A stretch of 14,853 bases of DNA, taken from the NCBI GenBank assembly GCA_012036375.1, contig JAAUOI010000036.1, positions 1 through 14,853 on the forward strand. Reading direction: 5' to 3'. The notes under the pieces are model-generated. The model was not told the origin of the DNA, made no database searches, and saw nothing but the letters and a program-made list of their open reading frames with translations. The number at the start of each line of letters is the position of its first letter. Position 1 is the first letter of the stretch. Of this stretch, positions 1 through 7,551 are shown piece by piece. This DNA comes from Allobrachymonas sp. (GTDB taxonomy: Bacteria > Pseudomonadota > Gammaproteobacteria > Burkholderiales > Burkholderiaceae_C). The position numbers and the translations under genes were made by a program.

Positions 1-279
1 CAACCCTTGACCTCCCACGATCGTGCGCAAAAACCCCGACAGCGACGCCCCGAAGTTCCGCGCGAACGACTCGTGCAGCGTCTGCAGAGCCCGCATCTGG
101 TCCTTCGACACGCGCTCGGGCCGCTTGAAGTCGTATGGCCTGACCCTCCACCGTCTCGCCGCGCCGACGGTTGCGGCTGAAGATCTGCCCGTGGACCGCC
201 TCCTGCTCCACCTCGCCCGTGTCGATCGCGTCCAGAAAGGGCGTCGATCTCGTTTTTGTTCAAGCGTGTCGGCGAACAT
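1..279 (-). pseudogene. fliM: fliM N-terminal fragment, frameshifted, at a probable chimeric contig end
   Basis: Read on the minus strand, positions 137 to 17 give YDFKRPERVSKDQMRALQTL followed by HESFARNFGASLSGFLRTIV. This is the highly conserved opening of FliM, the flagellar switch protein that binds CheY-P at the C-ring. Further upstream, LNKNEIDALLDAIDTGEVEQ appears once an extra base is removed near 224-227, and other single extra bases break the frame near 19-22 and 146-150. The start may be ATG at 279 or TTG at 263. The rest of FliM lies off the left end. The GC-rich composition differs from the main locus, no other flagellar genes are present, and the style recalls planctomycete FliM. 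I infer that this stretch was joined artificially. The family call is firm; the organism is a guess. Confidence 0.75.
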
Positions 280-470
280 GGGGGCGTGGCTCCGCGGGCA
301 AGCAGGCCCAGCTGGCCCGCACACCGCATTATCGGGGCCGCCCCCGCCCGCGCTTGAACCCCGCCGCAGGCGACCCCGAGGGCATCTTCTGACGCAATCG
401 GGAACAATCCTCACCCCAATTATGGATTGCCCGGCAGCACGCCCCCTTCCGACCCAGGATAATGCACCGA

Positions 471-590
471 TGAACCTCCTCGTCCGCACGCTGGCTCTGT
501 TCCTTCTGCTCCTGCCGCTGGCCGTGCTCGCCGCGGGCACATTCCTGGCCTCGGCGGGAACCGCCATCGCCCAGGATTCGCTGATCTACG
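471..590 (+). CDS. unknown secreted or membrane protein, N-terminal part only
   Basis: An ATG at 471 opens a strongly hydrophobic stretch (NLLVRTLALFLLLLPLAVLA) that ends in small residues and AxA-type sites, as in a Sec signal peptide or an N-terminal membrane anchor. A GGATAAT box lies just upstream, near 458-464. The frame happens to run on into the phytase-like tail at about 596, but composition and protein character change there, so I treat this as the start of a different gene from the same GC-rich fragment as fliM. Between 280 and 470 I see no gene. Function is not recognisable. Confidence 0.35.
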
Positions 591-595
591 GCCAG

Positions 596-793
596 TCGGA
601 CCCGCAGGCCAAGCAGGGCGGCAAGCTGGCCTTCCCTTTCTTCACCATTGAAAACGTCGATATCGTTGACGCCGATCACATCATTGTCGGCAACGACAAC
701 AACTTGCCCTTCTCTTCAAGCCGCGAGCCCAATCAAGCAGATGACAACGAGTTCATCTTGCTGCGCGTGCGCGAGTTGTTGCAGGCGAAGTGA
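596..793 (+). CDS. C-terminal tail of a phytase-like esterase (esterase-like activity of phytase family)
   Basis: The last 65 or so codons contain FPFFTIENVDIVDADHIIVG and then NDNNLPFSSSREPNQADDNE, ending LLRVRELLQAK. This resembles the C-terminal signature of the family annotated as esterase-like activity of phytase, usually secreted beta-propeller-like proteins of several hundred residues. Only the tail is present; the body is missing because the sequence to the left switches to unrelated GC-rich DNA between about 570 and 620. The stop at 791-793 lies 35 bases before the next gene on the same strand. The family call comes from remembered signature similarity; substrate and location cannot be read from this piece. 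Confidence 0.6.
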   Translation, partial: SDPQAKQGGKLAFPFFTIENVDIVDADHIIVGNDNNLPFSSSREPNQADDNEFILLRVRELLQAK

Positions 794-828
794 AGGCTGT
801 AGTGCAAGGAGTCTGACACAATCGCCAG

Positions 829-1746
829 ATGGCATTTACCCAGATCATTGTTCCCTGCGCGGGCATTCAGCCCTTTGAATCAGATTCCAGCGCCGCAAAT
901 CCCGCACCGCTTTTGAGCCATTGGCAAGAGTTTGAACGCACGGAGCTGCACAGCGAGAGCTTGTGCATGCCCTATGAGATGGCTTATGCGCGGGCGCTGG
1001 AGCTGCCCAGCGATGAAGGCGAGATTCCTTGGGCAGCTTTTGAAAGCAACGCGCTGCGCCAGCCCTGCGCTTGGATTCACCCCTGCCACCTCGATGTGGG
1101 CATGACGGATATGGTGATGCAACCAGTGCAGCAGTTGATGTTGACGGCGGCTGAATCACGCGAATTGCTCAGTATCATCGCCCCACTAGCAGCGCAAGAT
1201 GGAATCACATTGGCTTTCCATTCGAGTGATCGCTGGCTGGCGACTGGCGAAGCGTTTGCAAATTTGGAATGCGCCTCGCTCTCTCGCGTGCAGGGGCGCA
1301 GTATCAATGAATGGCTGCCCGATGCGGGCGAGTTTCCGCAGCAAACCAAGTTGGCACGGCTGCAAGCCGAGGTGCAGATGCTGCTGTATACGCATCCGAT
1401 CAACGAAGCGCGTGCGGCGCGGCGCTTGCCTGCGGTGAATTCGTTTTGGATTGACGGCGCGGGCTCGCTGGATGCACTGCCCTCCCCGAGTGGCACGATC
1501 AAATTAGAAACTCGGCTGCAAGATGCTGCTGACAACCCCAGCCTTTATGCGAGCGCTTGGGGCTCACTCCTGAGCGAATGGGCGCAGCAGGCATCGCAAG
1601 CTATGGCGCAGGGTGATGAATTCGGCATCACACTGTGCGGTGACAAAAACGCCATCACTTGGTTTGCAGCACAGCCGAATTGGAAGCACAAGATTTCAAG
1701 CCTTTTAGGCCGCAAGCCGGCGCAGAATCTGCGCGAGATGCTATGA
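829..1746 (+). CDS. conserved RpfE/COG4255-like protein upstream of recJ
   Basis: A 305-residue soluble protein with no signal peptide or membrane segment. Features seen include TQIIVPCAGIQPF at the N-terminus, AWIHPCHLDVGMTDM near residue 85, LQAEVQMLLYTHPINEARAA in the middle, the motif VNSFWIDGAG near 205, and a late GITLCGDKNAITWF. This matches a beta- and gammaproteobacterial family of unknown function that often precedes recJ; it is RpfE in Xanthomonas and is sometimes mislabelled phosphoglycerate mutase. I make no functional claim. An AAGGAG lies at 806-811, 17 bases before the ATG, which is farther than ideal; no other in-frame start fits better. recJ begins 76 bases downstream on the same strand, so co-transcription is likely, with a repeat element in between. 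Confidence 0.75.
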   Translation: MAFTQIIVPCAGIQPFESDSSAANPAPLLSHWQEFERTELHSESLCMPYEMAYARALELPSDEGEIPWAAFESNALRQPCAWIHPCHLDVGMTDMVMQPVQQLMLTAAESRELLSIIAPLAAQDGITLAFHSSDRWLATGEAFANLECASLSRVQGRSINEWLPDAGEFPQQTKLARLQAEVQMLLYTHPINEARAARRLPAVNSFWIDGAGSLDALPSPSGTIKLETRLQDAADNPSLYASAWGSLLSEWAQQASQAMAQGDEFGITLCGDKNAITWFAAQPNWKHKISSLLGRKPAQNLREML

Positions 1747-1768
1747 TATTTGAAGCAAGTATAAAACC

Positions 1769-1835
1769 CTATTTTTTAAGCATTTTCGGCCTCTACCCGG
1801 CATAGAATATGCGCGGAGTGCTATGAAATTAATAG
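1769..1835 (+). repeat. dispersed repeat copy 1, overlapping the recJ start codon
   Basis: This 67-bp copy begins CTATTTTTTAAGC and ends TTAATAG, so its ends are weakly inverted. Its core (1799-1824) reads GGCATAGAATATGCGC followed by GGAGTGCTAT. The same core recurs at 4634-4698 (plus) and, inverted, at 10954-11018 and 14240-14287. The outer TATTTTT[A/G]AGC block is shared with copies 2 and 3. It fills most of the gap between the RpfE-like gene and recJ and provides recJ with a GGAG (1815-1818) and its ATG (1823). Confidence 0.8.
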
Positions 1836-3540
1836 TTAGAGAAGTACCACCGCGTGGCGCTTGGGCATTAGAAAACGCAGGCGTGCATCCGCTCTTGGCG
1901 CGGCTGTATGCGGCGCGCGGTGTGCAAAGCTTGGAAGAGTTAGACGATGGCCTTGCCAAGCTCTTGCCGCCCTCTTCCATGAAGGGCTGCTTGGAAGCGG
2001 CGAAGTTATTGGCGGACGCGATTGCCGCGAACAAGAAGCTTTGCATCGTGGCCGATTACGACTGCGATGGCGCCACAGCTTGCGCCACCGGCGTGCGCGG
2101 CTTGAAGCTCTTGGGCGCAAAGCAGGTGAGCTATCTCGTGCCGGATCGCGTGGTCGATGGTTATGGGCTCACCGCTTCGATTGCAGATCGGGTGAAAGCG
2201 CAAGGCGCAGACATGCTGATCACGGTGGACAACGGCATTGCCAGCGTGGAAGGCGTGGCGCGTGCGACTGAGCTGGGGCTGCAAACGCTCATCACCGATC
2301 ACCATTTGCCCGGCGACACACTGCCGCAGGCTGACGTGATCGTGAACCCGAATCAGCCCAGCTGCCCGTTTGAAAGCAAATCGATTGCGGGCGTGGGTGT
2401 GATGTTTTATGTATTGCTGGCGCTGCGGGCTGAGCTGCGCGAGCGCGGAGCTTTCACACAAGCCACGCAGCCCAAGCTTGATGCGCTGCTGCCCATCGTG
2501 GCGCTTGGCACAGTGGCCGATGTGGTCAAGCTCGATGCCAACAATCGCCGACTCGTCGCTCAAGGCATCAAACGGCTCAGAGCGGCGTATCTCCGGCGGG
2601 AATAGCTAGCCTTTTTGTAGCAGCCAGCCGCAAGATGCCGATTGCCAGCACCTTTGATTTTGGCTTTGCTCTGGGCCCTCGCATCAATGCAGCCGGCCGT
2701 TTGAGCGACATGACGCTCGGCATCGAATGCTTAATCTCTGATGATGCGAGCCGCACCGATGAATTGGCCAAGCAGCTCGATGCCATCAACCGCGAACGGC
2801 GTGATATTGAAAGCGGTATGCGCGAGCAGGCAGAGGCTGCACTGCAATACATGTTTGCAGACGATGAGCCTATAGAAAATCATCCAAGCGGCGTGGCGAT
2901 CTTCGATCCCGAGTTTCATGAAGGCGTGGTCGGCATCGTGGCCAGCCGCATCAAAGACAAGCTGCACCGCCCTGCTTTCGTATTCGCAGCGAGCGCCGCG
3001 CCTGGCCAAGAGCATTTGCTCAAAGGCTCAGGCCGCTCGATTGCGGGTTTTCATCTGCGCGACGCACTTGATTGGGTTGCCAAAAAGCATCCTGGTTTGC
3101 TCATCAAATTCGGTGGCCACGCCATGGCGGCGGGTTGCACAATTGAGGAAGAGCATTTCGAGACGTTTGAAGCGGCATTCGCTGAAGTGGCAGCACTGTG
3201 GATCGACCAAGCCACGCTCGCCCGCCGCTTAGAAACTGATGGCCCGCTCCCCGCAGAATACCGCCGCGCGGATATGGCGGATACGCTCAACCAAACCGTG
3301 TGGGGCCAAGGCTTCGCGCCACCGATTTTCAGCGAAGAAATGGAAGTCGTCTCGCAGCGCTTGGTTGCCGAAAAACACCTCGGCCTCAAGCTCAAACACC
3401 AAGGTCAACTCGTTGACGCCATCTGGTTCGGCCACACCGAGCCGCTGCCCGCCAAGGCTCATCTGGCCTACCGGCTGGAAAGCGACGAGTGGCAAGGTGT
3501 GAAACGGGTAAAGTTTTTCATTGAAGGTATGGCAGAGTAG
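1823..3540 (+). CDS. recJ: single-stranded-DNA-specific exonuclease RecJ (one apparent frameshift)
   Basis: RecJ degrades single-stranded DNA 5' to 3' in RecF-pathway recombination, mismatch repair and base-excision repair. The DHH phosphoesterase motifs are clear: DYDCDG (78-83), VDNG (135-138), DHH (159-161) and GTVADV (229-234). The DHHA1 part has GPRINAAGRL (about 285), GRSIAGFHLRDAL (about 404) and GGHAMAAG (about 431), followed by the C-terminal OB-like region. The frame breaks near 2584-2586: KRLRA is followed, one base out, by VSPAGIASLFVAASRKMP. Restoring one base, most simply a G giving RAGVSP, yields a 572-residue protein of normal RecJ length. With every motif intact on both sides, an error is likelier than a real mutation. 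The start is the ATG in the repeat; MKLIVREVPPRGAWAL is a standard RecJ beginning. Confidence 0.92.
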
Positions 3541-3543
3541 AAA

Positions 3544-3600
3544 TTGCGTTTTTGTAATACATTTTTGTTTTACAATATGTGCATACAAATGGAGTAAGCT
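3544..3600 (+). promoter_or_regulatory. AT-rich promoter/operator region of the toxin-antitoxin pair
   Basis: The 60 bases after recJ are very AT-rich. A TACAAT at 3571-3576 is a reasonable -10 box, and T-rich sequence at 3549-3554 (TTTTTG) sits 16 bases upstream as a weak -35. An inverted repeat, TTGTAA (3552-3557) and TTACAA (3570-3575) with a 12-base spacer, overlaps these boxes. That is where a ribbon-helix-helix antitoxin would be expected to bind for autorepression. GGAG at 3591-3594 is well spaced (6 bases) for the ATG at 3601. Box assignment is by eye only. Confidence 0.45.
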
Positions 3601-3837
3601 ATGAGCGTATCCACCTTATCTTTTCGTGCGCCCTTTGATTTCGCGGCTCAAACCAAAGCCTTGGCGGCTGCTTTCAACATGACGAGTTCAGACTACGTGC
3701 GCGAAGCGGTGCGCGAGAAAAATGAGCGCATGCTCAAAGAGCGCATAGTCTTCCTCTCCAAATCACTCTCTGCACAAAGCTTGGCAGAAAATACAGCCAT
3801 GGATGGCGCGACAGGAGATGGCCTTGGCCAAGCCTAA
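3601..3837 (+). CDS. antitoxin of a PemK/MazF-type pair, ribbon-helix-helix-like
   Basis: A 78-residue protein with a short N-terminal beta-strand-like segment (TLSFRAPF), then helices (FDFAAQTKALAAAFNMTSSD and YVREAVREKNERMLKERIVF). This order fits a ribbon-helix-helix DNA-binding domain. The C-terminal 25 or so residues are small and polar, like the flexible tail an antitoxin wraps around its toxin. It directly precedes and overlaps a PemK/MazF-family gene, the usual antitoxin-first order. A good Shine-Dalgarno (GGAG, 6 bases) supports the start. It probably neutralises the toxin and represses its own promoter. The role is inferred mainly from context and size. Confidence 0.75.
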   Translation: MSVSTLSFRAPFDFAAQTKALAAAFNMTSSDYVREAVREKNERMLKERIVFLSKSLSAQSLAENTAMDGATGDGLGQA

Positions 3838-4201
3838 GCGCGGCCAGCTATGGGAAGTGGATTTTGAGCCACAAACGCACAAGCAAGAGCCCGGCAAACG
3901 CGGCCGCCCTGCTCTGGTGATTCAAACAGATGTGCTCAACGATGCCGGGCACAGCACCACCATCGTGATTCCGTGCAGCACACAGGTTTATCGAGACAGC
4001 ATGGGCGATGGCTTCCCACTTCGCGTCATGCTCGGAAAAATTATCAAATCAGGGCAATTGGCGCAAGACACAGATGTGTTGATTGATCAAATCCGTACGA
4101 TTGCCAATCAACGCTTTATGGGCAACAAAGCCTTGGCAGAGCTGCCGCGAGCGCAATTGAAGCGCGTGGAAGAAGCGCTCAAAATCCTCACAGGTGCTTG
4201 A
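3818..4201 (+). CDS. PemK/MazF-family toxin (endoribonuclease)
   Basis: About 127 residues with the family pattern: KRGQLWEVDFEPQ at the N-terminus, GKRGRPALVIQTDVLN, the strand TTIVIPCST, then SGQLAQDTDVLIDQIRTIAN and a C-terminal helix ending ALKILTGA. Members are sequence-specific mRNA/rRNA ribonucleases held inactive by the antitoxin. The reading frame overlaps the antitoxin's end, implying coupled translation. Start choice is uncertain: ATG 3803 lacks a ribosome site; ATG 3818 has AGGAG (3813-3817) directly abutting; TTG 3824 has the same AGGAG at a good 6-base spacing. The protein ends 33 bases before the convergent CoA hydrolase. A short AGCC-TTC-GGCT hairpin lies in that gap (4224-4234) without a clear T-run, so I do not call a terminator. 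Confidence 0.88.
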   Translation: MALAKPKRGQLWEVDFEPQTHKQEPGKRGRPALVIQTDVLNDAGHSTTIVIPCSTQVYRDSMGDGFPLRVMLGKIIKSGQLAQDTDVLIDQIRTIANQRFMGNKALAELPRAQLKRVEEALKILTGA

Positions 4202-4234
4202 AGACCGCTGCGCTCGCGCTCCTAGCCTTCGGCT

Positions 4235-5380
4235 TCAGCTTAAGTGCTGCAACAGATGCGCATTCGCCGGCCAAGGGCTGCTGAAGAACGGCGCAACCAT
4301 TTCTGGCGTGATATCTTCAATCCGCGCTGGCTGCCACTTAGGCGCATGGTCTTTGTCCACCGCCAAGGCGCGAATACCTTCCACCGTTTCAGTCGCTGCG
4401 CCGCTGCGCTGCAAATGCTGGGTATGAAAACAATGGCGCACCAAGTCGCGCTCAAGGCGCAGCTCGTCGGCTATTTCCATGCCGCGTGCACGGCGCACGA
4501 GATCCAGCGTCACATGCAGCATGAGCGGCGAGCGTTTGCGCAACAGTGCAGCCGTTTCTTTCGCCCAATCGCTGCTATCTGCCTCCAGCGCAGCCACGAT
4601 GCTTGTGATGTTGCCTTGCGCAAAGAAATGCGATATTTTTGAGCGATTTAGGCTGTTAGCCGGCATGGAATCTGCGCGGAGTGCTATTGATTTAGTAGTC
4701 ATCGAAGCCAAGATTTGCTTCACATCGCCCTCTTTATTCCCCATCGAATCCCACAACGCAGCCAACTCCAAGCTCGCAATTTGCACATCCGCCAAGCCCA
4801 CATCCACTGCCGCAGCGCCATTGAGCAAATGCCCTGTTAGCGCCAAATATTCGCCCATGCCCGGCTGCGCCCCATCGCAACGCGACAGAAACCAACCGCC
4901 GCCCACATCCGGAAACAAGCCAATCATCGTCTCAGGCATCGCCATCTTCGTGCGCTCCGTGGTGATGCGCACTGTGTTCGCTCCGCCATGCCCACTGATC
5001 CCCATGCCGCCGCCCATACAAATGCCATCAAGAAAAGCGACATATGGCTTCGGATAGGTATGAATCAAATGGTTGAGGCTGTATTCCTCGGTAAAGAAAT
5101 CTTCCAGCGCCGGATCGCCAGCGAGTGCCGCTTGATGAAAAAACCGAATATCTCCACCTGCGCAAAACGCGCCAAACGGAGCAAAGCTGCCATCCGCAGC
5201 TTTGCCCATCCCCCGAATCGCCACCAGCTTGATCTGCGGCGAATCTTTCCACTTGAGCAAAGCTGCTGTGATGTCGCGAATCATCGGCAAATTCAAAGCA
5301 TTGAGCGCCTTCGGGCGATTGAGCGTGATGAGACCTGCGTGGCCGCGCTCTTCAATGAGGACTAAGTTGTCTTGCGTCAT
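4235..5380 (-). CDS. 3-hydroxyisobutyryl-CoA hydrolase / enoyl-CoA hydratase family
   Basis: A 381-residue crotonase-fold protein. AFCAGGDIRFF (71-81) and GICMGGGMGIS (119-129) form the oxyanion hole. MAMPETMIGLFPDVGGGWFL (147-166) carries the Glu150 and Asp158 positions typical of 3-hydroxyisobutyryl-CoA hydrolase in valine breakdown. The C-terminal EGIRALAVDKDHAPKWQP, with a later ITPEMVAPFF, is also diagnostic of this subfamily rather than plain enoyl-CoA hydratases. Residues about 228-249 (TTKSIALRADSMPANSLNRS and onward) are encoded by a dispersed repeat and look like an in-frame insertion between the catalytic core and the C-terminal helices. The start overlaps the end of the transporter gene by 29 bases, so the two are probably translated from one message. 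It ends convergent to the toxin gene. Confidence 0.88.
   Translation of the reverse strand: MTQDNLVLIEERGHAGLITLNRPKALNALNLPMIRDITAALLKWKDSPQIKLVAIRGMGKAADGSFAPFGAFCAGGDIRFFHQAALAGDPALEDFFTEEYSLNHLIHTYPKPYVAFLDGICMGGGMGISGHGGANTVRITTERTKMAMPETMIGLFPDVGGGWFLSRCDGAQPGMGEYLALTGHLLNGAAAVDVGLADVQIASLELAALWDSMGNKEGDVKQILASMTTKSIALRADSMPANSLNRSKISHFFAQGNITSIVAALEADSSDWAKETAALLRKRSPLMLHVTLDLVRRARGMEIADELRLERDLVRHCFHTQHLQRSGAATETVEGIRALAVDKDHAPKWQPARIEDITPEMVAPFFSSPWPANAHLLQHLS
4634..4698 (+). repeat. dispersed repeat copy 2, inside the CoA hydrolase gene
   Basis: Same orientation as copy 1 and similar along its whole length: TATTTTTGAGC at the left, then TTAGCCGGCATGGAATCTGC, GCGGAGTGCTATTG and TTTAGTAG at the right. 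It lies antisense to the host gene, which reads through it without a stop, adding about 22 residues (AA 228-249) absent from the usual family pattern. Confidence 0.75.
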
Positions 5381-6254
5381 GATTTTTCCATCCTAATATT
5401 TCATTTGCGACCAGCGCACCAATCACCAAAGCGCCACCAACGAGCACAGCCTGCGTAGGCACTTCACCAGCAAAAATCCATGCAAGCAAGATACCGAAAA
5501 TCACTTCGAGCAAGGCGAGCAACGACACTTCAGGCGCTTTGAGCACACGAGCGCAAACCACAGCGAGCACGCAGGGAATGGCGAGTTGAACGAGGCCCAG
5601 CAGCGCGAGCCAGCTCACATCGCTTGCTGTGGCGGCGAAAGGCAAAGCTAAGGGAATAGTAACGAGCGTGGAAATGATGCCACCGATCAAGACGCAGGGC
5701 ACAAAATCCAGCTCCTCACCCCGAGCCTGTGCACCCTGCACCACAGTCCAATGGATCGCACCTGCCACAGGCACGCAAAACGCCACTGCCATGCCAAGCG
5801 CGGCGCTGCCTTGAGTCAAATCAAGCTGCTGGCCAAACATATACGCTATGCCTGCGCAGGCCACGCCAATTGCCACCCAAGTGCGCAGCGGCAAGGCGTG
5901 GCCGATGAAGATGCGGGCGATCAATGCGGTGAGCAGCGGGCCTACCGCCATCGTTACTAACACATTGCCCACCGAAGTGAGCGTGAGCGCGACCATGAAG
6001 GCGGTGAACATCACGCTCCAGCACACGCCGCTCACCCAAAACGATGTGCTCTTCCAATGAAAACTTTTGAATACGCCCTTGCCGCGCCAAATTGGCAAAA
6101 TAATGAGCAGAGAGATCACCGTAAATAAGCTACGCCAAAACGTGACTTCAAAGCTCTTGGCCGATTCAAGCTGTTTGGTGACCGCGCCGGCGATTGACCA
6201 CATGAGCGTGACAGCGATCATCAGGAACACGGCTTTGGAATGGGTGAGTTTCAT
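5352..6254 (-). CDS. EamA/DMT-family membrane transporter
   Basis: A 300-residue integral membrane protein with about ten hydrophobic segments arranged as two EamA repeats. The first begins FLMIAVTLMWSIAGAVTKQL and the second begins near residue 150 (ALGMAVAFCVPVAGAIHWTV). The GAVTKQ and FWRSLF elements in the first repeat, and PEVSLLALLEVIFGILLAWI in the last one, are typical of drug/metabolite transporters of the inner membrane, which move amino acids, nucleotides or other metabolites. The substrate cannot be read from sequence. Its ATG overlaps the stop of the J-domain gene by four bases (ATGA), and its own end overlaps the CoA hydrolase start by 29 bases. Length is normal for the family, with no break. 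Confidence 0.88.
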   Translation of the reverse strand: MKLTHSKAVFLMIAVTLMWSIAGAVTKQLESAKSFEVTFWRSLFTVISLLIILPIWRGKGVFKSFHWKSTSFWVSGVCWSVMFTAFMVALTLTSVGNVLVTMAVGPLLTALIARIFIGHALPLRTWVAIGVACAGIAYMFGQQLDLTQGSAALGMAVAFCVPVAGAIHWTVVQGAQARGEELDFVPCVLIGGIISTLVTIPLALPFAATASDVSWLALLGLVQLAIPCVLAVVCARVLKAPEVSLLALLEVIFGILLAWIFAGEVPTQAVLVGGALVIGALVANEILGWKNHDARQLSPH

Positions 6255-7551
6255 TTTGATTTTTTCTTGGCACCTGCGGCGCGGCGCGTTGGAGCTTGGC
6301 GTGAGGCAAGCTCATCTAACACCTCATCCATCATCGTCATTTCCTCATGCCGCATGATCATAATTAGCTCATCGTCAGTAATTAAACGCGATTGCTCTTT
6401 CGCCCAACGCTTGAGACCCGCATCGTTTTGCACCAGCGCCATATCGCTACGCATCTCGTGCAAGGTGTCATCGTATTCGCGGGTGGCCTGCGCAAAGCTT
6501 GCTTCCAAGGCCGCAGCAGTGATTGGCTGGCCATAGGGCAAGCGAAACTCGCCAAACATTTGCATGCGCATATTTGCCACATCAGCACTCAGCTCTTTGG
6601 CCTGCGGGCGAAGCAAGGCCACCCACGCTTTGAGCTTGTCTTCGGCCACCGCATGCATCGCGCTGGCATCAATCTGCTGGGCTTCGAGCTGGAGCTTGAG
6701 CAAGGCCAGCAAATCTTGTTTGTCGTAAGCGGCATTGACTTCGCTCATCAAATCATGATGGCGCAAGCGCTGCGCTTCGTTTTCAGCGCGATCAGGATGG
6801 AGCTGACGCGCGAGCTGGCGATAGATATTTTTCAGCGAGCTTTGCGCCTCTTGCGCGGCCTGTTCAACACTGGCGAGCTTGGCTTGCAGCTTGGGATCCG
6901 TCTTGGCTTTTTCGGCTTTGCGCTCTGGCGTTTTTGCTCGCGCTTGGCGCGGCGCTGATCTTCGATCTCTTGCGCTTGCTGCATCTTCTCTTGAATGGCA
7001 CTCAGCGCCGCCCGCGCTTGTTCTAAGGCATTGGCTTTATCGCCCAACTCTGGCAATTCGATGCCCAAGCCAGCGAGCAATTCGCGCATGTCTTCGAGCT
7101 GCTCTTCGTCTTGATCGGCGAGCTTCTCGTTGCTATACAGATCATGAATCTCGCGCATCTGCTGATCGCCTTGCATTGCAAAGTTGATGCTAAACGACAC
7201 AATCACGCGGCCAATGGCTTTGCGATTGCTTGCCGTGAGCGCCTTCGCTTTGCTGCCCTCAGGTTGCTGCAAACGCTCATGCAGAAATACCACCATTTGC
7301 TTTTGCAGCGCCTGCTGCTCGGCTTGCCGCTTGGAGAGTGTTTGATTGAATTTCAAACGGTATTGGCTTTGCAGCACTTCCAGCGTTTGCAGCTCCGCTC
7401 CCAGTTGCTCAATGCTGGCGAGCAACTTGGCAAACTCTCTTTGCATAGGTGTCGCCGCGCTTGCTTTCGCTTGCGCGACTAAGTCGCCTTTGAACTCCGA
7501 AGGAACGGGCACTTGCGTTTCGTCAAAAAGGCTGTTTTGCGCATCGCTCAT
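6251..7551 (-). CDS. coiled-coil J-domain protein (one apparent frameshift)
   Basis: The ATG at 7551 overlaps the upstream stop by one base (TGATG), which fixes the start at MSDAQNSLFDE. The first 230 residues are charged, Gln/Glu/Ala-rich helices that look like coiled coil. Then comes SLKNIYRQLARQLHPDRAEN, carrying the HPD tripeptide (about 252-254) that defines J-domains stimulating Hsp70 ATPase. About 180 further helical residues follow, ending in a basic tail, RAAGAKKKSK. The frame breaks at a five-T run (6931-6935): REQK is followed, one base out, by TPERKAEKAKTDPK, and one restored base gives about 433 residues. There is no Gly/Phe region or zinc-finger domain, so it is not DnaJ itself. 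The helical context makes a J-like domain likely but not certain. Client and partner are unknown. Confidence 0.72.

Noticed and set aside
2635..3540. Separate short DHHA1-domain gene downstream of a truncated recJ
   Set aside because: The sequence between the two parts encodes the missing RecJ residues once a single base is restored, so one gene is the simpler reading.
4224..4234. AGCC-TTC-GGCT hairpin as a bidirectional terminator between the toxin and hydrolase genes
   Set aside because: The stem is only four base pairs and no T-run follows on either strand.
4240..4265. Possible fifth copy of the dispersed repeat (AAGTGCTGCAACAGATGCGC)
   Set aside because: Only AAGTGCT and ATGCGC match, in the wrong order, and the stretch is ordinary hydrolase C-terminal coding sequence.
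4479..5057. Plus-strand open frame opposite the CoA hydrolase (192 codons)
   Set aside because: The minus strand encodes a fully conserved enzyme over the same span. The antisense product has no recognisable features.
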